NCBI GenBank assembly: GCA_023229385.1
Contig: JALNZI010000005.1
Coordinates: 1-64,000 of the forward strand
Reading direction: 5' to 3'
DNA length: 64,000 nucleotides
DNA from: Candidatus Omnitrophota bacterium
Lineage (GTDB): Bacteria > Omnitrophota > Gorgyraeia > Gygaellales > Profunditerraquicolaceae
A program made the translations under genes and the position numbers. Positions within the stretch are counted from its first letter, which is position 1. Each line of letters opens with the position of its first letter. Shown piece after piece: positions 1 to 7,289 of the stretch. The notes under the pieces are model-generated. The model ran no database searches. It was not told the origin of the DNA and saw only the letters and a list, made by a program, of their open reading frames with translations.

Positions 1-44
1 TTAGATAAATAAATATCTGCTTTAAAATCGATTCCCCACGACAT
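1..44 (-). CDS. Partial conserved hypothetical protein, N-terminus only
   Basis: The reading frame starts with ATG at position 44 and runs off the left edge of the window after 14 codons. It begins MSWGIDFKADIYLS. I have an impression of similar N-termini in Bacteroidota phage proteins, but 14 residues do not allow a function. It lies just downstream of the leftward gene ending at 47, so it is probably co-transcribed with it. Confidence 0.5.
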   Translation of the reverse strand, partial: MSWGIDFKADIYLS

Positions 45-46
45 TG

Positions 47-238
47 TTATTTGTATAAATTATAAAATTGCATATTTGGTTTCTCAAATTTAGAATCATA
101 ATAGAATTCTAACTCTTCTTTAATTAACTCAGGTTCTAAATTTCTTTGTATGTATTCGTATTGTTGTTGAGTTGTTAAATTTGGAAAATTAGGGTTTAAC
201 CTAACTGCGTCCTTTATAATACTTTCAATTTCGTACAT
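47..238 (-). CDS. Small hypothetical protein, 63 aa
   Basis: Acidic, helix-rich small protein of unknown function. I place the start at the ATG at 238 (MYEIESI) rather than the upstream ATG at 265. A good Shine-Dalgarno sequence (AAGGAGGTT) lies a few bases before 238, which is unusual here because most genes in the window have only an AT-rich leader. The start overlaps the end of the upstream gene (225-527), so the two are probably translationally coupled. Confidence 0.7.
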   Translation of the reverse strand: MYEIESIIKDAVRLNPNFPNLTTQQQYEYIQRNLEPELIKEELEFYYDSKFEKPNMQFYNLYK

Positions 239-527
239 TTTTAACCTCCTTTTTAATTGTATCATAAATTAATTTTACGATATCATTTGTATCAATATCT
301 TTTGATACAGATTTGATACTTTTAAAAACCAAATCTCTTTTTAGTTTAAAGGGCTTTCCAATCAGATCTAATGATATATCTGTATTTTCATTAGAAACTA
401 AAAAATATAAATTTCTAATAATTCTATGAAATCTACATTTTTTATTAAATACTGATTTTCTTAAACCACTAACCTTAAGTGTTACATTAAGTATTTGATA
501 AAGACACACATCACGTTTTGTCTTCAT
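225..527 (-). CDS. Hypothetical basic protein, 100 aa
   Basis: Lysine-rich protein with two predicted helical stretches; no recognisable domain. The C-terminal 30 residues are charged and helical. It follows the small membrane protein gene ending at 530 with almost no gap, and its last codons carry the Shine-Dalgarno sequence of the next gene. Function unknown. Confidence 0.65.
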   Translation of the reverse strand: MKTKRDVCLYQILNVTLKVSGLRKSVFNKKCRFHRIIRNLYFLVSNENTDISLDLIGKPFKLKRDLVFKSIKSVSKDIDTNDIVKLIYDTIKKEVKNVRN

Positions 528-529
528 AA

Positions 530-688
530 TTAATTAATATAAATATCTACTTCCTTAAAAGAATTATCTGATTTAGTTGTATTTGCAGTAAAACATTTTG
601 TACCATATTGAATATATGATACACTAATACACAATATTGTATATACCCATATAAATGGTAGAGTTAATATTCTTATAATATATTTCAT
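530..688 (-). CDS. Small membrane protein, 52 aa, paralogue of its neighbour
   Basis: The ATG at 688 overlaps the TGA of the upstream gene (685-885) in an ATGA arrangement. The N-terminus (MKYIIRILTLPFIWVYTIL) closely matches that of the neighbour (MKYIKRILMLPFAWVLWTF), so the two arose by tandem duplication. One hydrophobic segment covers roughly residues 5-26, followed by a short polar tail. Function unknown. Confidence 0.65.
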   Translation of the reverse strand: MKYIIRILTLPFIWVYTILCISVSYIQYGTKCFTANTTKSDNSFKEVDIYIN

Positions 689-885
689 TTAGTTTCTTCA
701 ATTAGAGTACAAATATTTGTATTTAAATCTCTTAAAAGAGACATTAATTCTTTTGGATCTATAACAGGTTTATCACTAAGATAAATATTTACTTCTCCTC
801 CATTTTTAACCCATGCAAATGAATAATAAAATGTCCATAATACCCATGCAAAGGGTAACATTAAAATTCTTTTTATGTATTTCAT
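685..885 (-). CDS. Small membrane protein, 66 aa
   Basis: One hydrophobic segment (about residues 5-25, rich in Phe and Trp), then a polar tail of about 40 residues. It is a tandem paralogue of the 52-aa protein that follows it. It is preceded by an AT-rich leader (TTAAATAATTAATT) with no Shine-Dalgarno sequence, typical of this phage. It probably inserts in the host inner membrane; role unknown. Confidence 0.7.
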   Translation of the reverse strand: MKYIKRILMLPFAWVLWTFYYSFAWVKNGGEVNIYLSDKPVIDPKELMSLLRDLNTNICTLIEETK

Positions 886-887
886 AA

Positions 888-2135
888 TTAATTATTTAAT
901 TTAAGTTTGTCGAGCCATACCTGTTCTTGGGTTAAAGGGACATATAAATAAATTATAACAGCTCTCTTATTTTTATATTTTCGTAATATTCTCCCAACCC
1001 CCTGCACAGCATCTATTTGAGAGCTTGTATAAGAAGTAAATACTCCAACTGATAATTTAGGAATATCTGTACCTTCTATAAGTGATTTAACACTTAATAA
1101 AGTTTTACATTTAGTTCTTCCGTCGTTAAACCAATCGAATGAATCTGATTTATCTTTCTTTTTCATTTTAGAATGATATAATCTATGTTCATCTGAAGGT
1201 AATAACTTAGATAATTCCTCTAAAAATTCAATTCTCTGACTAAATACAAACTTATATTGGTCTTTATACTGTTCAATTAATTCAAGTGTCTTAGAGAGCT
1301 TATTTTGGGCATTATAAAGTAAATCTTTTCTTTTAGCAACAATATTATAAAATTTAATTGCTGCTCTAGCTTTTAGATAATAAGGATGAGTTTTATCTGG
1401 TTTAGTCCAATATTTATCAAATAATTTATCTAATCTCTCTTTACCTAATTCGCTTTCTAGTTTCTTTAAAAAAAATACCTTATTGGATAATTTACCAACA
1501 CACCATTTTCTTAAATCAACATATTTACAATAGAATTCAGCTTGTTTCATTGGATTCTTACCACCTAATGTTTTCTTACAAGTTTCATATTCTTCATTAA
1601 GTTTATTTAATTGAATAGATTCATCATTAGTTAATTCAATTGGTATTTTAATAACTTCAAATGGATCTACCCAACCCATTTTTAATCCTTCTTCTAAAGT
1701 AACATTGTCTATTAAAGGAGCTTTCTCAAGTATTAAATCGTGATTACCATCTTGTCTTTCTATAGTTGCAGTAAGACATAGTAATTTTTCATATTCAATA
1801 GTATCGAATACATTCTTAAAAGTCTCTGCCCCAACACGATGACACTCATCTATAACTAATAACTCACACTTATATTTAGTTTTAATTGCTGTATTAATTA
1901 CAATAACTTCTCCTACAAGTTTATTAAATAATAATTTATATTCCCAATCTTCTTTCAACTTAATAGAAGGAACTACTATAATTAAAGACTTGGGGTAAAC
2001 TCTTGTTATACAAGGGATTGCAAAACCAGAACTTTTACCCCAAGAAGTATATGCAACTAATGTTCCTATACAATTAAATTCATTAATCCATTTATCAACT
2101 AAATCAATTTGTCTTTGTGTCCAGGTAGATATCAT
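888..2135 (-). CDS. Superfamily 2 DNA/RNA helicase
   Basis: ATP-dependent helicase of the UvsW/Rad25-like SF2 group, probably used in phage replication or recombination. Visible motifs in order are a Q-motif-like start (TWTQRQ), a Walker A variant (AYTSWGKSSG, about residues 28-37), motif II DECH (96-99), motif III TAT (122-124), a motif IV-like segment (FVFSQRIEFLEEL), motif V (IEGTDIP) and motif VI (QGVGRILR, 378-385). At 415 aa it is a compact two-RecA-domain enzyme with no extra domains. The Walker A lacks the usual GxGKT glycine spacing, with TSWGKS instead. It is co-directional with a zinc-ribbon gene whose end overlaps its start. The helicase call is strong; the specific role is inferred. 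Confidence 0.93.
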   Translation of the reverse strand: MISTWTQRQIDLVDKWINEFNCIGTLVAYTSWGKSSGFAIPCITRVYPKSLIIVVPSIKLKEDWEYKLLFNKLVGEVIVINTAIKTKYKCELLVIDECHRVGAETFKNVFDTIEYEKLLCLTATIERQDGNHDLILEKAPLIDNVTLEEGLKMGWVDPFEVIKIPIELTNDESIQLNKLNEEYETCKKTLGGKNPMKQAEFYCKYVDLRKWCVGKLSNKVFFLKKLESELGKERLDKLFDKYWTKPDKTHPYYLKARAAIKFYNIVAKRKDLLYNAQNKLSKTLELIEQYKDQYKFVFSQRIEFLEELSKLLPSDEHRLYHSKMKKKDKSDSFDWFNDGRTKCKTLLSVKSLIEGTDIPKLSVGVFTSYTSSQIDAVQGVGRILRKYKNKRAVIIYLYVPLTQEQVWLDKLKLNN

Positions 2136-2368
2136 TTTGTAAATTCTTTAAAGAAATCATATGTCCTAATTGTTATTTCTTCAGCATATTTCTTTTCTTC
2201 ATTCATAAATTTTTCAAGTTTTTTAAGTAGTTTTCTTTTAGACTCAAACCCAGGATATTTATTTTCAAATTCTTGTTTACACTCATTACAAATATAACCT
2301 ACTTCTGAAACATATGTATCACACATAATATTATCACAACCTTTTCTACTACAATTCATTACTCCCAT
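2132..2368 (-). CDS. Zinc-ribbon protein, 78 aa
   Basis: The N-terminal half carries four cysteines in two pairs (NCSRKGC and ICNEC), consistent with a zinc ribbon, followed by a long charged helix. The end overlaps the start of the helicase gene by 4 bases, so the two are coupled and may act together. This could be a nucleic-acid-binding adaptor; exact function unknown. Confidence 0.75.
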   Translation of the reverse strand: MGVMNCSRKGCDNIMCDTYVSEVGYICNECKQEFENKYPGFESKRKLLKKLEKFMNEEKKYAEEITIRTYDFFKEFTK

Positions 2369-2370
2369 AA

Positions 2371-2700
2371 TTATTCTTTTAGTAACTCATCAACTAATTC
2401 TTTCTTAACTAAATCTTTATTTTTAAGTCTAAGTCTCTTTTTCCAAGATCTCTTATCAGATTTAAGTTCTTCTTTACTTAATAACTTAACCTCTTCGGGT
2501 GTTAATGTTGTTTCTAAGAACAATTTATCTTCTTTACTATGATCAACTAAATGTTTAGTATTTTTACCTTTAGCAAGATAATAATGATGATATTCATCTT
2601 TCGTTAATTTAACAGAATATAATTCACCAGTTACACTACATTTTTTTCTGGCGTAATAGTAATCACCATAGTCTAATAATGTAAAATTTTCAAATTTCAT
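2371..2700 (-). CDS. Hypothetical basic protein, 109 aa
   Basis: Begins with a beta-rich, tyrosine-rich segment and ends with a strongly basic helical tail (KSDKRSWKKRLRLKNKDL). The basic tail suggests nucleic-acid binding, but no family is recognised. It is tightly packed with its neighbours in the leftward operon and overlaps the upstream gene by 11 bases. Confidence 0.7.
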   Translation of the reverse strand: MKFENFTLLDYGDYYYARKKCSVTGELYSVKLTKDEYHHYYLAKGKNTKHLVDHSKEDKLFLETTLTPEEVKLLSKEELKSDKRSWKKRLRLKNKDLVKKELVDELLKE

Positions 2701-2950
2701 ATGATTGTAATTCGTTATTATTAATTCTAATCTTATTATCCTTTAACAATTCATTAATGAGAATTTTACTTAAATGCTTTTTAGATCTATATTTCTTTCT
2801 CATAATCTTATTGCTAGAATTTTCAGGTAATCTATTTAATAAAAATAAATGAGATGTAATATCTTCAATATCAATAAAAGGATTTTTTTCATCTTTTAAT
2901 CGAATACATTTGATAACTTCTTCTTTTAATAATTTCTTTTTGAATTTCAT
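2690..2950 (-). CDS. Hypothetical protein, 86 aa
   Basis: Lysine-rich, probably helical protein of unknown function. It overlaps both neighbours by a few bases, which supports it being a genuine member of the leftward operon. Confidence 0.65.
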   Translation of the reverse strand: MKFKKKLLKEEVIKCIRLKDEKNPFIDIEDITSHLFLLNRLPENSSNKIMRKKYRSKKHLSKILINELLKDNKIRINNNELQSYEI

Positions 2951-3243
2951 TTTATTTCAATTAAAGTTAATGCTTCTTTTAAACCTTCTTCTAATGCTAA
3001 TTCGTAAGTTTCATAGTGAATAATATGACCAATTCTTTCCCAAATACCTTTAGTATTATCAAAATTCCATTTATATATTTCAAAATTATACATACCAGAA
3101 GGAGAATGCGTAGGTAATACTTTAATTTTATGTACTTCTCTAACCCATTTCTGTATCTCACATAATACTAAGTATTTATAATGATTAATATTTTTAGGAG
3201 TTTTAAATCCTAAATTTTCTGCTTTTAATAATAACTTGTCCAT
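2947..3243 (-). CDS. Conserved hypothetical protein, 98 aa
   Basis: The N-terminal pattern (AENLGFKTP, then CEIQKWVREVHKI) and the C-terminal helix (ALEEGLKEALTLIE) resemble a small family I associate with Bacteroidota phages and mobile elements. No enzymatic motif is visible. Both ends overlap neighbouring genes by 1-4 bases, so translation is probably coupled. Confidence 0.75.
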   Translation of the reverse strand: MDKLLLKAENLGFKTPKNINHYKYLVLCEIQKWVREVHKIKVLPTHSPSGMYNFEIYKWNFDNTKGIWERIGHIIHYETYELALEEGLKEALTLIEIK

Positions 3244-3617
3244 TATTCAATCTCAATTAACTCACTGTATGACATTTCATTAATCTTCATATTCCTTAAA
3301 GTATTCTCTACATCTTCATCAGATATAGCTTCATTCTTTAATTCTTCACATATAAAATCTGGTATAACAGACTTTAACTCATCCATAGCTTGAAGTAAAT
3401 CTAAAGCTCTCTTACGTGGAAATGCCCATAAGATTTGTTCTAATTTAGTTATAGGACTAACACATTCCATTATAAATTGCCAGGCTTCTTCATATTGACT
3501 TAATTCAAACTTTTTAGTTCTCTCTATAACTAAATTTCTAATTGACTTATGACATATATTGTCAGGGTAATTAGGATTAGCTGCGTATCTTACAAAAATA
3601 TAATCTTGTTTAGTCAT
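3243..3617 (-). CDS. Hypothetical protein, 124 aa
   Basis: Mostly helical protein with an acidic C-terminal third. No catalytic or metal-binding motif is seen. The ATG lies in a compact overlap with the upstream winged-helix-like gene (8 bases). Function unknown. Confidence 0.7.
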   Translation of the reverse strand: MTKQDYIFVRYAANPNYPDNICHKSIRNLVIERTKKFELSQYEEAWQFIMECVSPITKLEQILWAFPRKRALDLLQAMDELKSVIPDFICEELKNEAISDEDVENTLRNMKINEMSYSELIEIE

Positions 3618-3795
3618 TTAATCTATAATAAGTTGATATTCCAAAATAATGTTTGGTAATTTTATTTTCTTCTTTGAGTTCTGCTAAATATTTATAAACA
3701 AGATCTACTCTCAATTGTGTTTTAATAGATATATCTATACCATCTAAGTTTTCAGATTGATATAATCTCAAACATTCTAATATTTCTTCTTTCAT
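3610..3795 (-). CDS. Small winged-helix-like protein, 61 aa
   Basis: The helix-turn-helix-like order (ILECLRLYQ, then SIKTQLRVDLVYKYLAELKE, then a short wing ITKHYFGISTYYRL) suggests a minimal winged-helix DNA-binding fold. If so, it could be a small early transcription regulator. This is inferred from the secondary-structure pattern only. It overlaps the following gene by 8 bases. Confidence 0.6.
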   Translation of the reverse strand: MKEEILECLRLYQSENLDGIDISIKTQLRVDLVYKYLAELKEENKITKHYFGISTYYRLND

Positions 3796-3799
3796 AATC

Positions 3800-4108
3800 T
3801 TATTTTAAAATTTCTTCAAGTTCTTCTAATGATTTAGATAAATATTTATCTAAATAATCTAATCTAGGTTGTAATACACCTGGTTCCCAACCATAACCAT
3901 TTCTTATGCGATCACCAATCCATTCAGGACGAGATGGCTTAGTAATTTGAATAAATTTTTCTAAATATTCCATTTCTTCAAAAGAAATATGTTCATTCCA
4001 TGCTAAATCCTGCAATGCAATACATATTCCATTGTTATAGTCACTGAAATATTTATCAATATTATCTCTAACAATCTGTAATAATTCTTTTATATTTCTC
4101 ATATCCAA
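3800..4108 (-). CDS. Hypothetical protein, 102 aa
   Basis: Helical protein with a tryptophan-containing central segment (RPEWIGDRIRNGYGWEPG). The final segment (PRLDYLDKYLSK) resembles a pattern I associate with small Bacteroidota phage proteins. Function unknown. It overlaps the upstream gene by 10 bases. Confidence 0.68.
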   Translation of the reverse strand: MDMRNIKELLQIVRDNIDKYFSDYNNGICIALQDLAWNEHISFEEMEYLEKFIQITKPSRPEWIGDRIRNGYGWEPGVLQPRLDYLDKYLSKSLEELEEILK

Positions 4109-4443
4109 GGTTTTAGTTGTTTAGTTAAACTTCCATCAATATCTAATCTTCCACTATTCATAAATGTTCCTATGCTAAACCAACCTCCATCTAATGTTCT
4201 TACGAATACAGCATCTCCATCTTCTCCATTGTCTGTTTTAATAAAGTAATCAGTTTTTTTAGCATATAACCAATCACATTCTTTAACTTCTTTTCTCCAT
4301 TCATTAAGAGTTTCTTCATCTATTTTATCAAATGGAATAACATCTGTGACATCAACAGTATATAGTCTACTATGTGTTATTTTACCATCATCAAAACAAT
4401 TATAAGTTTTACCTATTTCAGGTATTTGTTTAAGTTTTTTCAT
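4099..4443 (-). CDS. Conserved hypothetical phage protein, 114 aa
   Basis: Beta-rich protein with an N-terminal signature (IGKTYNCFDDGKI, then SRLYTVDVTDVIPFDKID) that I associate with a family common in Bacteroidota phages, usually next to a protein like the one encoded at 4456-4722. No catalytic motif is apparent. The start is preceded by the AT-rich leader CTTAAATAATT. Confidence 0.75.
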   Translation of the reverse strand: MKKLKQIPEIGKTYNCFDDGKITHSRLYTVDVTDVIPFDKIDEETLNEWRKEVKECDWLYAKKTDYFIKTDNGEDGDAVFVRTLDGGWFSIGTFMNSGRLDIDGSLTKQLKPWI

Positions 4444-4455
4444 AATTATTTAAGT

Positions 4456-4722
4456 TTAATCAAATCCATTATACCAAGATGTATCTAAGTCCTGTTTCAT
4501 AAATAATTCTAATATTGTACTAAAATCTTTATCATAATCAACACAATATCCTTTTTCAATAAGTGTTCTATAGGATTTTTTAACTTTTTTTTCTAATTTC
4601 TTTAGTGGTATGTGACCAGTAATATACTTATTATAAGCTTTAATTGCTTCATTTAAATATGTCCTAGCTTCGTTCCACCAATTAATTCCTGTATTTGTAT
4701 CCCATAATTCTAATGTTTCCAT
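4456..4722 (-). CDS. Conserved hypothetical phage protein, 88 aa
   Basis: Helical protein with an N-terminal WDTNTGINWWNEARTYL segment and a C-terminal GYCVDYDKDF segment. Its leader (AACTTAAATAATT) is nearly the same as that of the next gene, so these genes share a common translation-initiation context without a Shine-Dalgarno sequence. Function unknown. Confidence 0.72.
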   Translation of the reverse strand: METLELWDTNTGINWWNEARTYLNEAIKAYNKYITGHIPLKKLEKKVKKSYRTLIEKGYCVDYDKDFSTILELFMKQDLDTSWYNGFD

Positions 4723-4728
4723 AATTAT

Positions 4729-5340
4729 TTAAGTTTTATATTTCCAAATGAATCCTCCACAAGTTTTCCATTTACCTTTAAGAATTTTACAAATATTACC
4801 TTGATGAATTCCTAATTGTCTATTTGCTTCAGCAATAGATTCCCATTCTTGTATAAAATTATTATTTAGATCAAATTGTAAAATTGGTATTTTAGGTGCT
4901 CCTTTGACAATAATTTTGCCGGATTTCACATCTTTATTTCTATTATTAATATTATCTTTCCAAGTCATTAATTCAATATTATCGAAACTATAAGGTTTAT
5001 CGCAATCTATCCTATCTACAGAAGGAATTAGCATTTTATCAAATTTACTATTAACCCAATTAGTATAGAGTAAGTTAAATTTTTCTTGAGATAATATCCA
5101 TTTTTTAAATTCATCTTTATTATATGGAGGTAATGGATGCTTTCTTTTTTTAGAGCTATGACGTTGACCATGATATATATTGGATATTAATCCAGGTATA
5201 GAATGACAATATTCTATGTCTTGTTTTCTTTGACATTTTTTACAAATACTTCTTCTATTACTTATAACTTTATTACATTTATTAAAATCTTCTGAAGATT
5301 TTATTTCTTTACATTTACTACAAGCTTTAGTGTGTATCAT
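4729..5340 (-). CDS. HNH endonuclease with C-terminal NUMOD-type DNA-binding domain
   Basis: Free-standing homing-type endonuclease of about 203 aa. The N-terminus has a zinc-binding CxxC pair region (CSKCKEIKSSEDF, then CKKCQ). The central HNH-like core contains PSVDRIDCDKPYSFDNIELM followed by a W..N segment, a pattern typical of phage HNH nucleases. The C-terminal 50 residues (ILQFDLNNNFIQEWESIAEA, then a helix-turn-helix, then GGFIWKYK) match the NUMOD1 pattern. It would nick or cut DNA and promote its own spread. It is not inside a recognisable intron, and its ends fit the operon neatly. Confidence 0.88.
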   Translation of the reverse strand: MIHTKACSKCKEIKSSEDFNKCNKVISNRRSICKKCQRKQDIEYCHSIPGLISNIYHGQRHSSKKRKHPLPPYNKDEFKKWILSQEKFNLLYTNWVNSKFDKMLIPSVDRIDCDKPYSFDNIELMTWKDNINNRNKDVKSGKIIVKGAPKIPILQFDLNNNFIQEWESIAEANRQLGIHQGNICKILKGKWKTCGGFIWKYKT

Positions 5341-5798
5341 TTGTCATTTTTGTTTAATTTGATCTCGCCAGAAAATTTCTTTAACGAAATAGGTAATATA
5401 ATAGATATTAATGTTACCATTATATATTTAGGTAATAATATCCATTGAAAGTCAAAGAATACATTTAATTTTGTATACCATGTATACATATTGATAAGAA
5501 TATCAGTATACATATATAAGTTAACTGCTTCCATATATTTATCTTCTAATTCACTTTTCTTAAACTGGTTAGTTTCACCAAACTTTAATGGTAAATTACC
5601 TAGTTTAACTGTGAATATCATAAGTGGCATAGCTAATACAATAGTAAAGAATCCTGCATATACATAATTTAACGCTCCATTGAATAAATCAAATGAATAA
5701 AAGAAGGATGCATAATGAAAACTCTGTGCAATTACTATAATAAAAGTAGCCCAAGCTAATCCATTACTTGAAATTAACCATTTAATAAATTGTTTCAT
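5337..5798 (-). CDS. Multi-pass membrane protein, 153 aa
   Basis: About four hydrophobic segments are visible (roughly residues 10-30, 45-65, 100-115 and 125-140), separated by short polar loops. It overlaps the HNH gene by 4 bases. It is the first gene after the structured non-coding stretch at 5.83-6.37 kb. It likely sits in the host inner membrane; no family recognised. Confidence 0.75.
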   Translation of the reverse strand: MKQFIKWLISSNGLAWATFIIVIAQSFHYASFFYSFDLFNGALNYVYAGFFTIVLAMPLMIFTVKLGNLPLKFGETNQFKKSELEDKYMEAVNLYMYTDILINMYTWYTKLNVFFDFQWILLPKYIMVTLISIILPISLKKFSGEIKLNKNDK

Positions 5799-5828
5799 AT
5801 ATTAATTTTAATTAGTTTAATAGAAAAA

Positions 5829-5985
5829 AATAATAAATAACATCTACTATTGGACACCACTAATAAACATTGGTATCTCGAATGTTCTTACTCAACTAGT
5901 ATTTAGAATAAGATATAGGTCTAGTCGTAACTATATATTATGTCTTCAAGTTTCCCCTAGAACAGGCAAGATGTTATTTATTATT
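5829..5985 (-). ncRNA. Candidate structured RNA element, 17-bp closing stem
   Basis: A perfect 17-bp inverted repeat (5829-5845 with 5969-5985) encloses 123 nt. Inside are smaller hairpins, for example AACATT/AATGTT around 5867-5887. Stop codons are frequent in all three leftward frames, so the segment is not coding. A 17-bp perfect stem is well beyond what AT-rich DNA gives by chance over this distance. Strand is inferred from the flanking genes. It could be a structured RNA, an RNA-processing site, or a DNA cruciform such as a replication element. Confidence 0.45.
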
Positions 5986-5990
5986 AAAAA

Positions 5991-6064
5991 AATCTCTAAA
6001 TCTAACAATATTTAGGCTTTCTCTTAGCATAGTAGCTAATCAGTTCAACGTAGATTTAGAGATT
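5991..6064 (-). ncRNA. Candidate structured RNA element, 14-bp closing stem
   Basis: A perfect 14-bp inverted repeat (5991-6004 with 6051-6064) encloses 46 nt containing an inner TTAGC/GCTAA hairpin. It starts only 5 bases after the previous long-stem element. It does not look like an intrinsic terminator because the loop is long and branched. The tandem arrangement suggests a multi-domain RNA. Confidence 0.42.
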
Positions 6065-6069
6065 GGAAA

Positions 6070-6188
6070 AAATATTATAGTGAATAAATTAAAGCAAGAA
6101 TTTCACTTACTATTAACTCTGAGCATTCCTATATTAGAAGATTAATTTATCCTAAGTTAGTACTTTTACTTATTTTACTACAATATTT
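6070..6188 (-). ncRNA. Candidate structured RNA element with G-U wobble in stem
   Basis: A 12-position stem pairs 6070-6081 with 6177-6188. Its single mismatch becomes a G-U pair only if the RNA is read leftward, which weakly supports transcription from the minus strand. An inner 9-bp inverted repeat pairs 6084-6092 with 6142-6150. No usable reading frame with an ATG is present. Confidence 0.35.
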
Positions 6189-6189
6189 G

Positions 6190-6363
6190 TTATAATGTTG
6201 CTACTTTAAAAAAAATATGAATGCAGTGCGTTAACCTGCAAATGTATGAATTAAACTATCTCAACCATTACATCTTTACATGAAGAAAGATATTTTAGAT
6301 AGGTAGGCACTCTAACTTAACCCTACTCTTTTCATATTATTAAAAAAAAATAAAACATTATAA
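6190..6363 (-). ncRNA. Candidate multi-arm RNA element
   Basis: A 10-bp outer stem (6190-6199 with 6354-6363) and an 8-bp inner stem (6214-6221 with 6331-6338) enclose several hairpins: TGCAG/CTGCA (6222-6226 with 6236-6240), CTATCT/AGATAG with a nested ATCTTT/AAAGAT, and GTAGG/CCTAC. The layout resembles a long-stemmed cloverleaf. Each short stem alone could occur by chance; the combination and the tandem context are what make it of interest. Confidence 0.33.
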
Positions 6364-6383
6364 GATTTACTTTCATTAAGATA

Positions 6384-6461
6384 TTACACATGCATCTGAT
6401 ATATTTCTATACCTGCATCCTCATCCTTCTGACTATCTATTTCAAGTACCATCCACCTCAT
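6384..6461 (-). CDS. Possible 25-aa peptide
   Basis: A short frame starts at the ATG at 6461 (MRWMVLEIDSQKDEDAG...) and ends with TAA at 6384. Its composition is protein-like and acidic, but 25 codons is too short to be sure. It fills the space between the candidate RNA array and the tiny membrane-protein gene at 6502-6609. Confidence 0.3.
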   Translation of the reverse strand: MRWMVLEIDSQKDEDAGIEIYQMHV

Positions 6462-6501
6462 ATCTATTAAAATTTCAAAGTTCCCATATTGTTACATATG
6501 C

Positions 6502-6609
6502 TCATAATGTTTTATTTAATTTCTTTTGTATTTTAATATTTTTCTTTATTTGTTTTTTAAGATATAATCTTAATAAGATTATTACAATTAGTGATAAAAC
6601 AAAACACAT
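6502..6609 (-). CDS. Tiny single-pass membrane protein, 35 aa
   Basis: Starts at the ATG at 6609, which shares one base with the TAA of the upstream deacetylase gene (TAATG coupling). The first 16 residues are hydrophobic (CFVLSLIVIILL) and the rest is a lysine-rich cytoplasmic-type tail. The coupling suggests it is made together with the deacetylase lipoprotein. Function unknown. Confidence 0.6.
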   Translation of the reverse strand: MCFVLSLIVIILLRLYLKKQIKKNIKIQKKLNKTL

Positions 6610-7289
6610 TAGTAATCTAAATTTTTAATTTTTATGTTTTCTATTTCAAAGATTGTTAACATAGAATCTAACGCTGCAACACTATTATTACTAAGATGAA
6701 ACAATAATATTGTTTTGTCATTAGATCTAATGTAATCCATATTATGCGTAACTATTTCTTTTACTGAAATAGATGGATCCCAATCTTCAGAAGCACAATC
6801 CCACCAACACATTTTAAAACCTCTCATCATTAATGTATCCTGTTGACAATCTAATATTGCACTATAAGGTGCTCTAAAATAATTATTTAAAGGTTTACTG
6901 TATAATAAATTTATACTATCAATAATGATTTGATTATACAATATTTCTTTATCGTAATTTTCAAATAAAGATTTCTCACTTAAATGTAAATGAGAATATG
7001 TATGATTAGCTAATATGTGATATTTAGCTATTGAATCAGCTAAATGCAATTCGTCCTTTTCTATATATTCACCAACACAAAAGAATGTTGCTTGAACATT
7101 GTGTTTTTTTAATACTTTTAACATATCAAAAGTATTTTGAATTGGAGCATCATCAATTGTAATAACAACTTCTTTAACCTTATTTGGAGTTGTGAGGTTA
7201 TTAGCCTCACACCCAATAATAGTAAAATAAATTGTTCCAACTATTATAATTAATAATATCCAAATAATATCTTTATGTATTTTTTTCAT
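6609..7289 (-). CDS. Polysaccharide deacetylase (NodB homology) lipoprotein
   Basis: Carbohydrate esterase family 4-type deacetylase of 226 aa. The N-terminus is a lipoprotein signal: basic start (MKKIHKD), a hydrophobic core, and a lipobox-like TIIGC with Cys near residue 27, so the enzyme should be lipid-anchored outside the cytoplasm. The NodB core is visible as VVITIDDAP (motif 1), then QATFFCVGEYIE, then ILANHTYSHLHLS (metal-binding HxxxH-type motif 2), NYFRAPYS (motif 3 RxPY), CWWDCASEDWD (motif 4) and ILLFHLSNN (motif 5). It would remove N-acetyl groups from peptidoglycan or capsular polysaccharide. The ATG overlaps the upstream gene by 4 bases. The family call is firm; the substrate is unknown. 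Confidence 0.92.
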   Translation of the reverse strand: MKKIHKDIIWILLIIIVGTIYFTIIGCEANNLTTPNKVKEVVITIDDAPIQNTFDMLKVLKKHNVQATFFCVGEYIEKDELHLADSIAKYHILANHTYSHLHLSEKSLFENYDKEILYNQIIIDSINLLYSKPLNNYFRAPYSAILDCQQDTLMMRGFKMCWWDCASEDWDPSISVKEIVTHNMDYIRSNDKTILLFHLSNNSVAALDSMLTIFEIENIKIKNLDY

